Shown here piece after piece: positions 17,934 through 27,159 of a stretch of DNA of 64,000 nt. The notes beneath the pieces are model-generated. The model did no database searches, was not told the origin of the DNA, and was given only the letters and a program-made list of their open reading frames with translations. This DNA comes from Photobacterium carnosum (lineage in GTDB: Bacteria; Pseudomonadota; Gammaproteobacteria; Enterobacterales; Vibrionaceae). A program made the translations under genes and the position numbers. The stretch covers positions 1 through 64,000 of the forward strand of contig NZ_NPIB01000011.1 of the NCBI RefSeq assembly GCF_002849605.1. The letters are read 5' to 3'. Position 1 is the first letter of the stretch; each line of letters starts with the position of its first letter.

Positions 17934-18422
17934 TTACTTCGTTTCTGGTAATAATTTGGTTTTAACTTGCTGAGACTTAGTGCCTGTCGCCTTCATAAAC
18001 TGCGCTTTAAGGTTATAACTGATGGTATTGGCGCGAATAATATTACCATCTTGGGTTATTTTAGCGTTTGTCTTTAATACCATCATGCTATCAGAAGGGG
18101 TATAGATGCCGTAACTCGACTCACCATTAATGACTTTGCCGTCTTTCATTACACGTTTGAAGTGAGCAGGCTTGCCATACACTTCAATCGTTTTTAATTC
18201 TTTAGTTTTACTATTTAATTTAATCACCGCTTTATCTGCTTTAATGGTGATACCACCTTGAACAATATCCACTTTACCAATTAACGTCGTTGTATTATTT
18301 ACAACATCTACATCTTGGGTAACGGATGATAATTGAATTGGCAGTGCTGTTTCTGCCGTTGCAGCAAAGACAGATGTACTCAAAAGTAAGAGTAACGTCG
18401 CAGTAAATAGCTTTGTTTTCAT
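17934..18422 (-). CDS. LptA/OstA-like periplasmic protein
   Basis: A 162-residue exported protein (signal peptide about 1-20, ending VFA). It has an OstA-type beta-jellyroll: VDVVNNTTTLIGKVDIVQGGITIKADKA at about 37-65 and GESSYGIYTPSDSMMVLKTNAKITQDGNIIRANTISYN further on. Canonical LptA bridges inner and outer membrane in LPS export and is encoded beside lptB and lptC. Here the neighbour is a GNAT gene and no lpt genes are near, so this is either a relocated lptA or a paralogue. I favour a paralogue but cannot prove it from this window. Confidence 0.8.
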   Translation of the reverse strand: MKTKLFTATLLLLLSTSVFAATAETALPIQLSSVTQDVDVVNNTTTLIGKVDIVQGGITIKADKAVIKLNSKTKELKTIEVYGKPAHFKRVMKDGKVINGESSYGIYTPSDSMMVLKTNAKITQDGNIIRANTISYNLKAQFMKATGTKSQQVKTKLLPETK

Positions 18423-18644
18423 TATTTATTATTCTCATCATGTGATGCTAATTTTCCGCGATAATACCAAGAAAAGTAAGACGCTATTGCCCCTCTCCTT
18501 TACACAGTTAAAATATATCGCTCTCTTTATATTCTAACTGATTTTTACAGTTTTATCTTAAAGCTATTTTTTTGTTTCATTTCATACCTTATCACCAATC
18601 AGATATTCCATATAATCAATACCTTATAAAAACATATCAATTTA

Positions 18645-18662
18645 TTGTTGCATGTACAACAA
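18645..18662. promoter_or_regulatory. MarR-type operator, upstream copy
   Basis: TTGTTG-catgta-CAACAA is an 18-bp perfect inverted repeat. It shares TTTATTGTTG and the overall layout with the site at 18687-18704. Centre-to-centre distance is 42 bp, four helical turns. The operon encodes a MarR regulator, the likely ligand. Confidence 0.6.
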
Positions 18663-18686
18663 ATTGGCGTTAGATTACCACCTTTA

Positions 18687-18704
18687 TTGTTGTATAGGTA
18701 ACAA
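18687..18704. promoter_or_regulatory. MarR-type operator, start-proximal copy
   Basis: TTGTTG-tatagg-TAACAA is a near-perfect inverted repeat. It ends 2 bp before the ATG of the HlyD-type gene and covers its ribosome binding region, so binding would block the promoter outlet. Confidence 0.55.
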
Positions 18705-18706
18705 AA

Positions 18707-19756
18707 ATGAAAGAAAAAATGTATCAATATATTATTTATAGCGTACTCACTATCGTCGCTTGTTTTTCCCTCTTTTTATTGATCAGTGATAACGTGGCCC
18801 CCTTTACAACCCAATCAACCTTGTACCGAGCGGTTGCTAATATCTCACCACAAGTTTCAGGTGTGATCACCAATGTGGCAGTTGAGAATGGTCAAAATAT
18901 CAATAAAGGTGAGCTACTGTTTACCATTGATCCTGCTCCCTATGCGCTTAAAGTACGTCAAGCACAGGCAAATTTAGCCCAAGCGGATCAAAATTATTCA
19001 GCGCAAACTCAACAGTTAGTTACAGCTAATCAATTATTAAAACAACGCCAATTACAATCACATAATGCGGCTATTTCATTAGCTAGATTTGAACGATTAA
19101 TTAATAAAGGCTTAGTGACTCGCCAACAATTTGATGATGCACAAACACAAGCAGCAGTCGCAAAAAGTGCTTATCAAGGAGCTAAAGCGGAAGTATTACG
19201 TATAAAAGCGTTGTTAAATGGAAAATCTAACAATGCCGCTGTTGAATTGGCCCAAGCTAAACTTGCTCAAGCACAATTAGATTTAACACATACCCGTGTG
19301 ATTGCCCAAACGACAGGTACGATCACTAACCTACAACTACAAGTGGGGAGTTATATTAATCAAGCTACCCCCGCTCTGTTTATCGTTAATGAAAACAATG
19401 TCTGGTTAAGTGCCGATTTTAATGAAAAAGGGATGACTCAGTTACAACCTCAACATTTAGTCTACATTGCGTTTGATGCGATTCCTGGCAAAGTATTTAC
19501 GGGTGAAATAAGCAGTCAAGATCGGGCTGAATTTGATGCTGAAAATCCTAATAACCAACTTTCAAGCGTGACTAACGATAAGCATTGGATCCGTGAACTA
19601 CAGAAAATTCGCACTCGTATTTCGGTTCATAATCTTAATCCTGCTTTGATTTCAGGTGCTCGTGCCAGTGTTATGGTGCAAAGCAATAATCCAATTATCA
19701 ATACAGTAGCGCAAGTGTGGATCAAGTTAGTCGCTATTTTTCACTATATTTACTAG
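18707..19756 (+). CDS. HlyD/EmrA-like membrane fusion protein
   Basis: A 349-residue periplasmic adaptor with an N-terminal membrane anchor (about 5-30). It has a lipoyl half-motif (VSGVITNVAVENGQNINKGELLF), a long alpha-hairpin coiled coil (about 80-190, rich in QA repeats) and the second lipoyl/beta-barrel part (LQVGSYINQATPALFIV). Such proteins link an inner-membrane exporter to an outer-membrane channel. The next gene encodes a DUF2955 membrane protein, a pairing like AaeA/AaeB or YibH-type aromatic-acid/solute efflux pumps. It is the first gene of the MarR-controlled operon. Confidence 0.86.
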   Translation: MKEKMYQYIIYSVLTIVACFSLFLLISDNVAPFTTQSTLYRAVANISPQVSGVITNVAVENGQNINKGELLFTIDPAPYALKVRQAQANLAQADQNYSAQTQQLVTANQLLKQRQLQSHNAAISLARFERLINKGLVTRQQFDDAQTQAAVAKSAYQGAKAEVLRIKALLNGKSNNAAVELAQAKLAQAQLDLTHTRVIAQTTGTITNLQLQVGSYINQATPALFIVNENNVWLSADFNEKGMTQLQPQHLVYIAFDAIPGKVFTGEISSQDRAEFDAENPNNQLSSVTNDKHWIRELQKIRTRISVHNLNPALISGARASVMVQSNNPIINTVAQVWIKLVAIFHYIY

Positions 19757-19769
19757 CGAGCAAGGCGTT

Positions 19770-20756
19770 ATGACGTTTAATAAAAATGACACGAATAGCG
19801 CACTACGGATCGCGCTAACCATCACCTTTTGTATGTTAATTGGTAAGTTGGCTAATTTTAATTCACCGGTTTATTTTGCACTTTATCCAACACTATTAAT
19901 GACCAAAGGACGTCAATTTTCATGGTCTGGTATTGCCGCCATGTTTTTACCCACATTTATAGCGGCAAGTGCAGCATTAATAGTCAATAATCTTTTTTAT
20001 AATCACCCCTTTATTATTTGGAGTATCAGCTTATTTTTCTTTGATTTTATGCGGCGTCGAGCCAATACGCCGGCGAAATTAAATCAACTATTAATGCCAA
20101 CGTTTAATTGGATTTTAATCATTATTTTTGCTCAACATACTGATATGAATATGCCCATGAGGATCCATGAAATATTACTGGCGATGATTATTACTGCGGT
20201 AGTTGCCAAAACAATGATATGGCTATTTCCGGTTACTCAAAAACAGCCACCCTTTACCCCGATGCCAACATTTAATATCAGTTATCAACATCGTTTTATT
20301 ACTCTAAGTTTGCTCGGTATTAGTGTCGCATTTCTTATGGTTGTTAATTTAATTTCAGCTGTCTTCTGTCTGGTACCTGTTATTGCCGCAGCAACACAAA
20401 TAAGTCGAGCTAATTATATAAAAACCGTGAAGTTACGATTCATCACGCAGATTGGGGGTTGTATGATTGCCCTGATTTTTTCAGTTATCATAATGGGACA
20501 TCAAACCATTATTCCTTATTATGCATTTATTCTTGGGGGGCTGATCTTTACTTTAGCGATGATGATGAGTACCAGTAACGGTCCAGAACGAGATATTCAT
20601 GCTGATACTATTTTAGCGACAGTCTTACCGATTCAGCTCTATTTAGGAAATAATACTCTTAATTTAAACAGTACCTTTCTACGCAGCTGGGAACTGGCGG
20701 TGACTTTAGGTATATTGTTTTTGATCCATTTTTTATGTTCAACAAAGAGAACCTAA
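19770..20756 (+). CDS. DUF2955/FUSC-like inner-membrane protein
   Basis: A 328-residue protein of about 9-10 hydrophobic helices in two halves (about 10-150 and 170-325). FNSPVYFALYPTLLMTKGR in the first half is typical of DUF2955, which is related to the AaeB/FUSC efflux family. With the preceding adaptor it would form a small-molecule exporter, possibly for aromatic acids; the substrate is not known. Its stop codon overlaps the start of the MarR gene (TAATG). Confidence 0.8.
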   Translation: MTFNKNDTNSALRIALTITFCMLIGKLANFNSPVYFALYPTLLMTKGRQFSWSGIAAMFLPTFIAASAALIVNNLFYNHPFIIWSISLFFFDFMRRRANTPAKLNQLLMPTFNWILIIIFAQHTDMNMPMRIHEILLAMIITAVVAKTMIWLFPVTQKQPPFTPMPTFNISYQHRFITLSLLGISVAFLMVVNLISAVFCLVPVIAAATQISRANYIKTVKLRFITQIGGCMIALIFSVIIMGHQTIIPYYAFILGGLIFTLAMMMSTSNGPERDIHADTILATVLPIQLYLGNNTLNLNSTFLRSWELAVTLGILFLIHFLCSTKRT

Positions 20757-21220
20757 TGCATTCTGTTATTACTAATATACCCGAATTGGATAGTAGCCTA
20801 AGCTTTACCATTGGGATTACTTACAAACAATTTAGAACCCTTGCGAACCAATCACTCAGTTCTAAATTTGATATTACTCTTGAAATGTTAGGCGCATTAC
20901 GGGTATTAGATCATTTAGGTGAAATTCCTCAGCAAACCGTTGCCGAAGCATTACAACGAGAGCGTTCAGTAACAAAACGTTTAATCGACAATTGTATTAA
21001 ACGTGAATTAGTTGAAGCAAAGAAAAGTGCTGACAATAAAAAAGCCCGTTATTTAACGCTTACGCCGAAAGGGATAACGGTCAAGCAACAAGCAGATATC
21101 ATCATTAAAGCGCTTACAGTTGATTTTTATGCTCCCCTTAACGCACAAGAGTGTGAACAATTATTGTCCCTTTGCCGTCGGCTAGTAAAAACCGATTTCA
21201 TTTTAAGCAATGACAATTAA
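20756..21220 (+). CDS. MarR-family transcriptional regulator
   Basis: A 154-residue winged-helix protein starting at the overlapping ATG 20756, which has AGAGA upstream (an in-frame ATG at 20735 lies inside the previous gene). The HTH is around residues 50-110 (LGEIPQQTVAEALQRERSVTKRLIDNCIKRELVEAKKS) with the wing KKARYLTLTPKG. It is the last gene of the efflux operon and probably represses it through the two TTGTTG-N6-CAACAA operators at 18645-18704. Confidence 0.86.
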   Translation: MHSVITNIPELDSSLSFTIGITYKQFRTLANQSLSSKFDITLEMLGALRVLDHLGEIPQQTVAEALQRERSVTKRLIDNCIKRELVEAKKSADNKKARYLTLTPKGITVKQQADIIIKALTVDFYAPLNAQECEQLLSLCRRLVKTDFILSNDN

Positions 21221-21320
21221 TCCCTTTAATAATGCAATGAGCTGTTAGTACTCTATAGTTAACAGCTCAATATTCTTCAAATAATGCCCATATCTTCATC
21301 TAGATTCATTAATAGCTCTA

Positions 21321-21335
21321 TGTTATAACATAACA
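21321..21335. promoter_or_regulatory. Zur-box-like palindrome
   Basis: TGTTAT-AAC-ATAACA is a perfect inverted repeat that matches the gammaproteobacterial Zur box core (TGTTAT-N3-ATAACA). It lies 64 bp before the DUF1007 start, where a repressor site is expected. The consensus is known; binding here is inferred. Confidence 0.6.
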
Positions 21336-21398
21336 AGAATATTGCTATTTACCCTGAATCATTATCACTCATCAATGATGAATATGGAGTCTACTTAG

Positions 21399-22061
21399 AT
21401 GCGTTTGAATGCCCTTCCCTGTTTTATATTATCCATTGCAGCGTTATTACCGATAACCAGTCAAGCACACCCCCATTCTTGGATAAGTATGAAAACCTAC
21501 ATTGAGGGAAATAGCACTCAAATTACAGGGTTTAAAATGGTATGGACATTTGATGCCATGACCACCGCCTATATGCTTGATGGTGAGAATATGTCGGCAG
21601 CACACAAAGAACAAACATTAAAAGACACCGCGCAATCTGTGATGGAAAACATGAAAAACGCGCACTATTTTACCTATTTTTATGATAATGAAACCCCAAT
21701 TAAATACCATATTCCTGCCGGTGGTGAATTGGTTAAACCTCGCGCCAAAGCCACACTGATTTTTGAATTACCACTAGCAAAACCTAAAACTATCACTAAA
21801 GATTCGTTAAAATTATTGATCTTTGAACCAAGCTATTATGTTGATATGTCATGGGATAATAAAAGTGACATTATCTTGTCACCCGAATTAGCAAAAACAT
21901 GTCGTTTTACATTAGTTGAGCCAAATCCAACACCAAAACAAGTTACTTTTGCGATGTCGATTCCAGCAGATGCCGATCCTGATAATCAATTAGGGCAAGT
22001 GTTTACACAATCAGTAAAACTACACTGCGATGTCGACACCACGACGCCTTCCACTAAATAG
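21399..22061 (+). CDS. DUF1007 periplasmic metal-handling protein
   Basis: A 220-residue exported protein (signal peptide about 1-23, ending SQA). It then begins HPHSWISMKTYIEG, the DUF1007 signature, followed by FKMVWTFDAMTTAYML. In many bacteria DUF1007 proteins are encoded next to NicO-type metal transporters and are thought to bind the metal in the periplasm. The NicO gene follows 21 bp later. A Zur-like box upstream suggests zinc rather than nickel regulation. Confidence 0.85.
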   Translation: MRLNALPCFILSIAALLPITSQAHPHSWISMKTYIEGNSTQITGFKMVWTFDAMTTAYMLDGENMSAAHKEQTLKDTAQSVMENMKNAHYFTYFYDNETPIKYHIPAGGELVKPRAKATLIFELPLAKPKTITKDSLKLLIFEPSYYVDMSWDNKSDIILSPELAKTCRFTLVEPNPTPKQVTFAMSIPADADPDNQLGQVFTQSVKLHCDVDTTTPSTK

Positions 22062-22082
22062 TTTTAATTTAGGATCTACCCC

Positions 22083-23099
22083 ATGAAATCCGGCAATCAT
22101 TTACCTTTAGAGGCTGATAATCCCCCGTCAATATCATCTTGCTCTCATCACCAACATGCCCATGAACAAACAGAGACGCGCGCTACACCGATCTCATGGG
22201 TAATACGAATGAGTGTTCTAGTGTTATTTATAGCGAGTGGCTATGTTTTATGGCAACAATGGCCAACAATGCTAATGGAAAGTATTAAATGGCAACGCGA
22301 TATTAATGGTCAATTAAGTGATTTACTTTACGACGCGCAACAAAATATCACCGCCGCTTATTCATTGGCGGGCTTGAGTTTTCTGTACGGTATTTTTCAT
22401 TCGCTAGGCCCAGGTCATGGCAAGATGATTGTCACCACTTATCTCGCTACGAACCCTGCAAAAATAAAAGCCAGTTTGATCATGACCGTGGTTTCGGCTT
22501 TTTTACAAGCCGTTGTTGCTATTACACTCGTTAGCATTCTGTTGGTGTTTTTCAAATCATCAATGCGACAAGTAAACGATGCGGCTGATCAATTTATTAG
22601 CTACAGTTTTATGGCAATGTTGTTACTTGGGGTGATTGTTATTTACCGTAGCTTAAAGCAAGCATGGCAACTTAAAACGGCACAGCTGCACCACCATGAT
22701 CATGGCGATAATTGTGGTTGTGGTCATAAACATTTCGCGAATGCTGATGAAATCAATCAGGCTACCAGTTTACGAGAATATATCGTCATCATATTCAGTA
22801 TTGGTATCCGTCCCTGCACTGGCGCTATTTTAGTATTGTTATTTGCCAATATGGTTGGACTGTATTGGCTAGGTGTTATAAGCGCAATACTAATGGCTGT
22901 AGGGACAGCGCTGACTACATCAGCCATCGCATTACTGACCTTATCTGGTAAAAAAATCGTGAGTCGCTATTTAGCTACAAATGATCGTCAACGGACAATG
23001 ACCAGTATTATTCTAAAATTATTCGGTGGCGTACTGTTGGTGTTGTTAGGCTTACTACTGCTTAACGGTCACAGCTATGGTATGTCGCCCGTCTTATAA
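22083..23099 (+). CDS. NicO-family metal transporter (HupE-independent, RcnA-related)
   Basis: A 338-residue membrane protein. The family signature HSLGPGHGKMIVTTYLATNP is at about residues 110-130, and SIGIRPCTGAILVL in the second half. A cytosolic histidine-rich loop (HHHDHGDNCGCGHKH) lies between helices, and a short His/Cys N-terminus (SCSHHQHAH) precedes the first helix. Relatives export nickel and cobalt (RcnA) or transport other divalent metals. The DUF1007 partner and the Zur-like box point to zinc-responsive expression. Terminated by the hairpin at 23143-23206. Confidence 0.85.
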   Translation: MKSGNHLPLEADNPPSISSCSHHQHAHEQTETRATPISWVIRMSVLVLFIASGYVLWQQWPTMLMESIKWQRDINGQLSDLLYDAQQNITAAYSLAGLSFLYGIFHSLGPGHGKMIVTTYLATNPAKIKASLIMTVVSAFLQAVVAITLVSILLVFFKSSMRQVNDAADQFISYSFMAMLLLGVIVIYRSLKQAWQLKTAQLHHHDHGDNCGCGHKHFANADEINQATSLREYIVIIFSIGIRPCTGAILVLLFANMVGLYWLGVISAILMAVGTALTTSAIALLTLSGKKIVSRYLATNDRQRTMTSIILKLFGGVLLVLLGLLLLNGHSYGMSPVL

Positions 23100-23142
23100 T
23101 CAAAAGATAACCAACAAGAACGACTAGCTTGATCTAGAAAAT

Positions 23143-23206
23143 AAAAAGGTTGAATGGTGATCACTTTCAAATAAGAAAGAAATAACGACACACTCAACCT
23201 TTTTTA
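23143..23206. terminator. Bidirectional terminator between NicO and flippase genes
   Basis: AAAAAGGTTGA (23143) pairs with TCAACCTTTTT (ending 23205) over a 40-nt loop. A-run and T-run flank the stem, suiting both converging genes. Confidence 0.6.
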
Positions 23207-23240
23207 TTGACTCACATTCGGTTGATTTAATCACTCAATA

Positions 23241-24545
23241 TCAATCAACACTAACACCTTGGCGTCGATATTCACGTAGAATTTGCTGCTCTGCGATGGT
23301 CGATAGAATAAACATCATCACATAACCGAAGCCTAGCGCAACGATAATCGCCACCACATTAGCAGTAAATAATGCTAAAAAATAATAGCTGATAACTAAG
23401 GTTACAATGCCACTTAATCGAATCATTAAACTCAGTGTAAATTTACCGTGGGCTTTAATATATGCTAACTGATAAGCATTGAGCATCATAAAAATAAAGA
23501 AAATAGAGAAATGAAATAATACAATCTCTGCGCCTTTATATTGTGCAGGGAAAATAAACCCAATAATATCTTTGCCCCCAATAAGCATAACCAAGAAAAA
23601 ACTCACACTCACAATGACAGCTAATCGATATATCCAACGGCGGATAGCACGTATTTGAGCGTGTTCACCTTTACGTACACTTTGCGATAACTCTGGCAAT
23701 ACAAACCGATAAATAGGAAATACAAATAGCATTGTCATATAGGTAAAAATCGGCCGAACGACCACTTGGAAATCACCTAATTCATCTAAACTAAAATGGG
23801 TAATCGTTAGCAGAACCGCCGCGTAAATCATTAAAATACTGGCTCCAGCTTCTAAAGATGCAGTAAAACTTTTACGAACATAATTACGCATATTCGGATC
23901 AAGCTGCACCGTGGTTAGCGGTTTGGTCGCTATTTGTTTTCTGCGCTTCCAATACATAAAATGCGCCACAATCAATGAGGACGCCATAACGCTATAAAAA
24001 AGAGAAGCTAATGCGGTAAAATGAAACACGTAATAACAGCAGACAAAGGTGATAACATTTGATGTCGGTTCAATCCATGTCACTTTATTTGAGACGTCAT
24101 ATAAACGGTACATGGCGATTAAATTGGTAAAGTATATTTTTAACCCCATACCAAAAATAACACCGACCATTTCAAAATAGCCGACATTGATATGCAATTC
24201 ATGTTTTATATAGGGTAAAACTAATCCCCATGTAATAAGTACAACGATAATTAAACTAAAGCGGAATATATTTATAATGTCATGATCATTATGCGTCTGG
24301 CTGTAGGTAACAACCATTGATGATCGAAAGCCTGTCATTAAAATCAATGATAACGATACAATATCAATAACACTATTAAATAGCGCTAAATCATCTTTTG
24401 CTACCCATTGTGCCAGCCAAACTTTAAACAAAAAGCCAATCGAAATACTGGCTAATGTTGCCCAAATACCCGCAACAAATGCTTTTTTTAATCGTGTTAA
24501 TGTATCAACATCGTCAACTAAAGGAATGGCTTGCGATTCTTTCAT
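23241..24545 (-). CDS. MATE/Wzx-like polysaccharide flippase family protein
   Basis: A 434-residue protein with 12-14 hydrophobic helices spread evenly from residue 15 to 420 and short charged loops, the layout of the MOP superfamily (Wzx, MATE). No specific sugar-cluster neighbours are present, so it is an orphan. It may move a lipid-linked sugar or another bulky molecule across the inner membrane. Assignment to Wzx rather than MATE rests on overall appearance, so substrate is open. Confidence 0.72.
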   Translation of the reverse strand: MKESQAIPLVDDVDTLTRLKKAFVAGIWATLASISIGFLFKVWLAQWVAKDDLALFNSVIDIVSLSLILMTGFRSSMVVTYSQTHNDHDIINIFRFSLIIVVLITWGLVLPYIKHELHINVGYFEMVGVIFGMGLKIYFTNLIAMYRLYDVSNKVTWIEPTSNVITFVCCYYVFHFTALASLFYSVMASSLIVAHFMYWKRRKQIATKPLTTVQLDPNMRNYVRKSFTASLEAGASILMIYAAVLLTITHFSLDELGDFQVVVRPIFTYMTMLFVFPIYRFVLPELSQSVRKGEHAQIRAIRRWIYRLAVIVSVSFFLVMLIGGKDIIGFIFPAQYKGAEIVLFHFSIFFIFMMLNAYQLAYIKAHGKFTLSLMIRLSGIVTLVISYYFLALFTANVVAIIVALGFGYVMMFILSTIAEQQILREYRRQGVSVD

Positions 24546-24632
24546 GCGTAATAACTATAAATAAACATATAGATATGATACTGGATTTTCTGTATGAGAT
24601 CTCAAACGAATAGCAGATTTAATCATTTACAA

Positions 24633-24875
24633 CTAAAAATCAGTATTATCATTTATTTGATAATGCTTTTTTTCGTAAATTAAAGCATAAATCACTTCAA
24701 ATTCAGCACAGTAACGATCTAAATGATGTAACAAATATTGAAGATTAGTATTTAATCCATGGTTAATACAATAACGTATTGTTTTCTCTGTACTTTTTAT
24801 TTTAAATCGAGCGATAACTAGCCGACACTTTAATTGCTGTTGTGGTAATAATAAACAACCAATTAATGACGCCAT
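24633..24875 (-). CDS. Hypothetical protein, 80 residues
   Basis: A short frame beginning MASLIGCLLLPQQQLKC, without a proper signal peptide, then a helical, basic and His-rich body (YCINHGLNTNLQYLLHHLDRYCAEFEV). I recognise no family. It could be a small cytoplasmic regulator or a chance frame. It is the only candidate in its region. Confidence 0.45.
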   Translation of the reverse strand: MASLIGCLLLPQQQLKCRLVIARFKIKSTEKTIRYCINHGLNTNLQYLLHHLDRYCAEFEVIYALIYEKKHYQINDNTDF

Positions 24876-24989
24876 TTTAAATCCAAAAATAATATAATTA
24901 AAATATCATTCCATATTCTAACAATTTTCATAGGATGGTTAATAATTTAAAATGAAATCAAATTTTTTAGAAATCTCTACGTAAAACAA

Positions 24990-25385
24990 CAAATGTATCA
25001 AAACGAAGACCGTTAACACGCCGCTTATAGTGCTAATTTCCCAGAAAAAACTGTGGTCTTAAAAAGTAAAGTCACGGTATCACCACAAACTTGTTTTGTT
25101 TGTCTTAATGAGCAACAGCAAGTTATCGGTTATCTTATTAGTCATCCTTATCACAAAGGTTCGAACCTAAATCACACCCAATACCCCCCTGTAACTAAGA
25201 GTATTCACCTGCATTTACATGATTTAACCCTTGATCCAACGGCACAAGAGAAAGGGCTACTAAGATTATTATCTCAACCATTTATTTACTGTTCTTACGA
25301 CGACGACTTATCAATCGATCTCATTAATTTCAGTACAAAACTCTGCTTATATAACGGTAATGCGATTACGACCATTCTTTTTTGA
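24990..25385 (+). pseudogene. Degenerate GNAT acetyltransferase gene
   Basis: The frame reads through AAYSANFPEKTVVLKSKVTV, SPQTCFVCLNEQQQVIGYLI and HLHDLTLDPTAQEKGLLRLL, a recognisable GNAT fragment. An in-frame stop at about 25014 cuts off the N-terminus. After the acetyl-CoA loop the sequence loses similarity and runs into the 3' end of the GGDEF gene on the other strand. I read it as a decayed gene, not a functional 110-residue protein. Confidence 0.6.
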
Positions 25386-26702
25386 ATGATAAACTGCGTC
25401 ATCAATATTTTTAAATACTGCATCAATTTTATCATTTTTTGGTGAAAATGACGTTAAGCCAATGGATACTGTAATATGAATAACCTGACTGTTATATAAA
25501 AAAGAATGTTGATTAACGGCCCTTAGAATTCGATAACATACATCCTCCGCATGAATTCGACTCGTTTTATCCATAAATAAAATAAACTCTTCACCTCCCC
25601 AACGAGCGAATATATCACTAGTGCGAATATTATTTGAACAAATCTCAGCAAAAACTCTTAATATTTCATCACCAGCATCATGTCCATAGGTATCATTAAC
25701 TATTTTAAAATGATCAATATCTAAAAAAGCAATACTATGAATAGAGGTAACATTAGAAAAAAATACCTTTTTCATTATATTATTCATATATCTACGGTTA
25801 TAAATACTTGTTAATTCATCCGTAATAGCCTCGTGCTTCAATATATAATTAGTATCATTAATATAAATATTAGTTAACAAAAGGTAACGTTCACGCTTAT
25901 ATATATATAAGAAAAAAGCAATCACTATTAAATATAATAACACATGAATCACAAAATAATTTTCAGGGTCATATTTTTTATTTTGTATAGAAAACAACCA
26001 TTTACCATTAGGTACAGGAACCGTAAAAACGTTTATCGTTCCCGCTGTTTTATCAATGATGTTATCAAATATGGTTGATATCTTACCATCGGGATTAAAC
26101 CCTTGTATTTTATACGCTAATTTTTTCAATGGTAGCTTATTACTGATATTTTCAAAATCACTAATAGCAATAACAAAACCGATAAATTCTGATTGTTTAT
26201 TAAAAAGAGGCAACCTTAAAATAAAAGATAAATGATCATTTTGAATGAGTTTAACTGGGCCTATCAAGGTAAGTAATTGATTATCAATAGACAACAATAC
26301 ACCTTTATGCCTGCCTTTTAATCGATTTAAATCGTGCCCGATCGCGGAATTTTCCTTTGAATAAGGATATGTAAATTGAATGACGCCTTGTGGTGCAAAC
26401 TGTAATTCAGAGACACTATTATTTGTTGCCATAACTTCTTTTGCTAATTTATCAAAATCTTTAGCACTAGCATTATAATCATTTGATTTCAATAACAAAT
26501 TAAACGTTTTCAAACTAATTATCATATTATTAATTTCATTATTGATAATTTTTGATACGCCTTGTTCTAAAACTAAATCATTTTTCTTATTCAGTAATTC
26601 AAATTGTTTTTTTTCATTTAAAAAAAACATTTCCAGTGCTATTAGAGTCAATAATAAGGATACAATTATTGCTAAACTTGATGGTGTGATTTTTAACTTC
26701 AT
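25347..26702 (-). CDS. CHASE-domain diguanylate cyclase
   Basis: About 451 residues: membrane helix (about 10-30), a periplasmic CHASE-like sensor region (about 60-240; GVIQFTYPYSKENSAIGHD), a second membrane helix (about 255-275) and a C-terminal GGDEF domain (about 295-450). The active-site motif is RWGGEEF. An RxxD inhibitory site (RTSD) precedes it by five residues, so the cyclase should be active and product-inhibited. It makes cyclic di-GMP in response to an unknown periplasmic signal. I chose the ATG at 26702, since the one at 26723 has no ribosome site. Confidence 0.88.
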   Translation of the reverse strand: MKLKITPSSLAIIVSLLLTLIALEMFFLNEKKQFELLNKKNDLVLEQGVSKIINNEINNMIISLKTFNLLLKSNDYNASAKDFDKLAKEVMATNNSVSELQFAPQGVIQFTYPYSKENSAIGHDLNRLKGRHKGVLLSIDNQLLTLIGPVKLIQNDHLSFILRLPLFNKQSEFIGFVIAISDFENISNKLPLKKLAYKIQGFNPDGKISTIFDNIIDKTAGTINVFTVPVPNGKWLFSIQNKKYDPENYFVIHVLLYLIVIAFFLYIYKRERYLLLTNIYINDTNYILKHEAITDELTSIYNRRYMNNIMKKVFFSNVTSIHSIAFLDIDHFKIVNDTYGHDAGDEILRVFAEICSNNIRTSDIFARWGGEEFILFMDKTSRIHAEDVCYRILRAVNQHSFLYNSQVIHITVSIGLTSFSPKNDKIDAVFKNIDDAVYHSKKNGRNRITVI

Positions 26703-26723
26703 TATCAATACTTCAGGGTGCAT

Positions 26724-27045
26724 TAAAAAGTAGAATGGCGCTATCCATATAGCTACTCATTGTATGTTTAATAGTCACATTCATATGCTCGTATCCGATA
26801 TACTAAATCATATACAAAACAATGAATATAAAATATAGTTAAAAATACACATTTTGTCACAATTTAAGCATATTATTGTAGTATCTTAGCCAAAAAATCC
26901 ATTTAGAACATAAAATATGGTAAAAAATATAAAAAAACAGGTAAATTTTGATATTGATTTTGCGAGTATTTTAAACATTGACTATCGAATATAGTACATT
27001 TTATTCATGTTTTTATACTAATTCAGCTATTTTCCATAATTTTTA
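26724..27045. other. Spacer before tRNA-Gly
   Basis: AT-rich sequence of about 320 bp with no open frame of note. Its left part should carry the promoter of the cyclase gene. No RNA or repeat was recognised. Confidence 0.4.
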
Positions 27046-27074
27046 TTGACCCCATAACAACAAATGTTTATTGT
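27046..27074 (+). promoter_or_regulatory. Promoter of tRNA-Gly
   Basis: TTGACC (27046-27051), a 17-nt spacer and TATTGT (27069-27074). The tRNA starts 11 nt after the -10 element. Confidence 0.72.
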
Positions 27075-27085
27075 CTACTCGTAAA

Positions 27086-27159
27086 GCGGATATCGTATAA
27101 TGGTATTACCTTAGCTTCCCAAGCTAATGACACGGGTTCGATTCCCGTTATCCGCTCCA
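27086..27159 (+). tRNA. tRNA-Gly (anticodon CCC)
   Basis: A 74-nt cloverleaf: acceptor GCGGATA/TATCCGC with a CGGG T-stem (CGGG-TTCGATT-CCCG), anticodon stem TTAGC/GCTAA with loop TTCCCAA, and CCA encoded. It stands alone. Confidence 0.95.
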
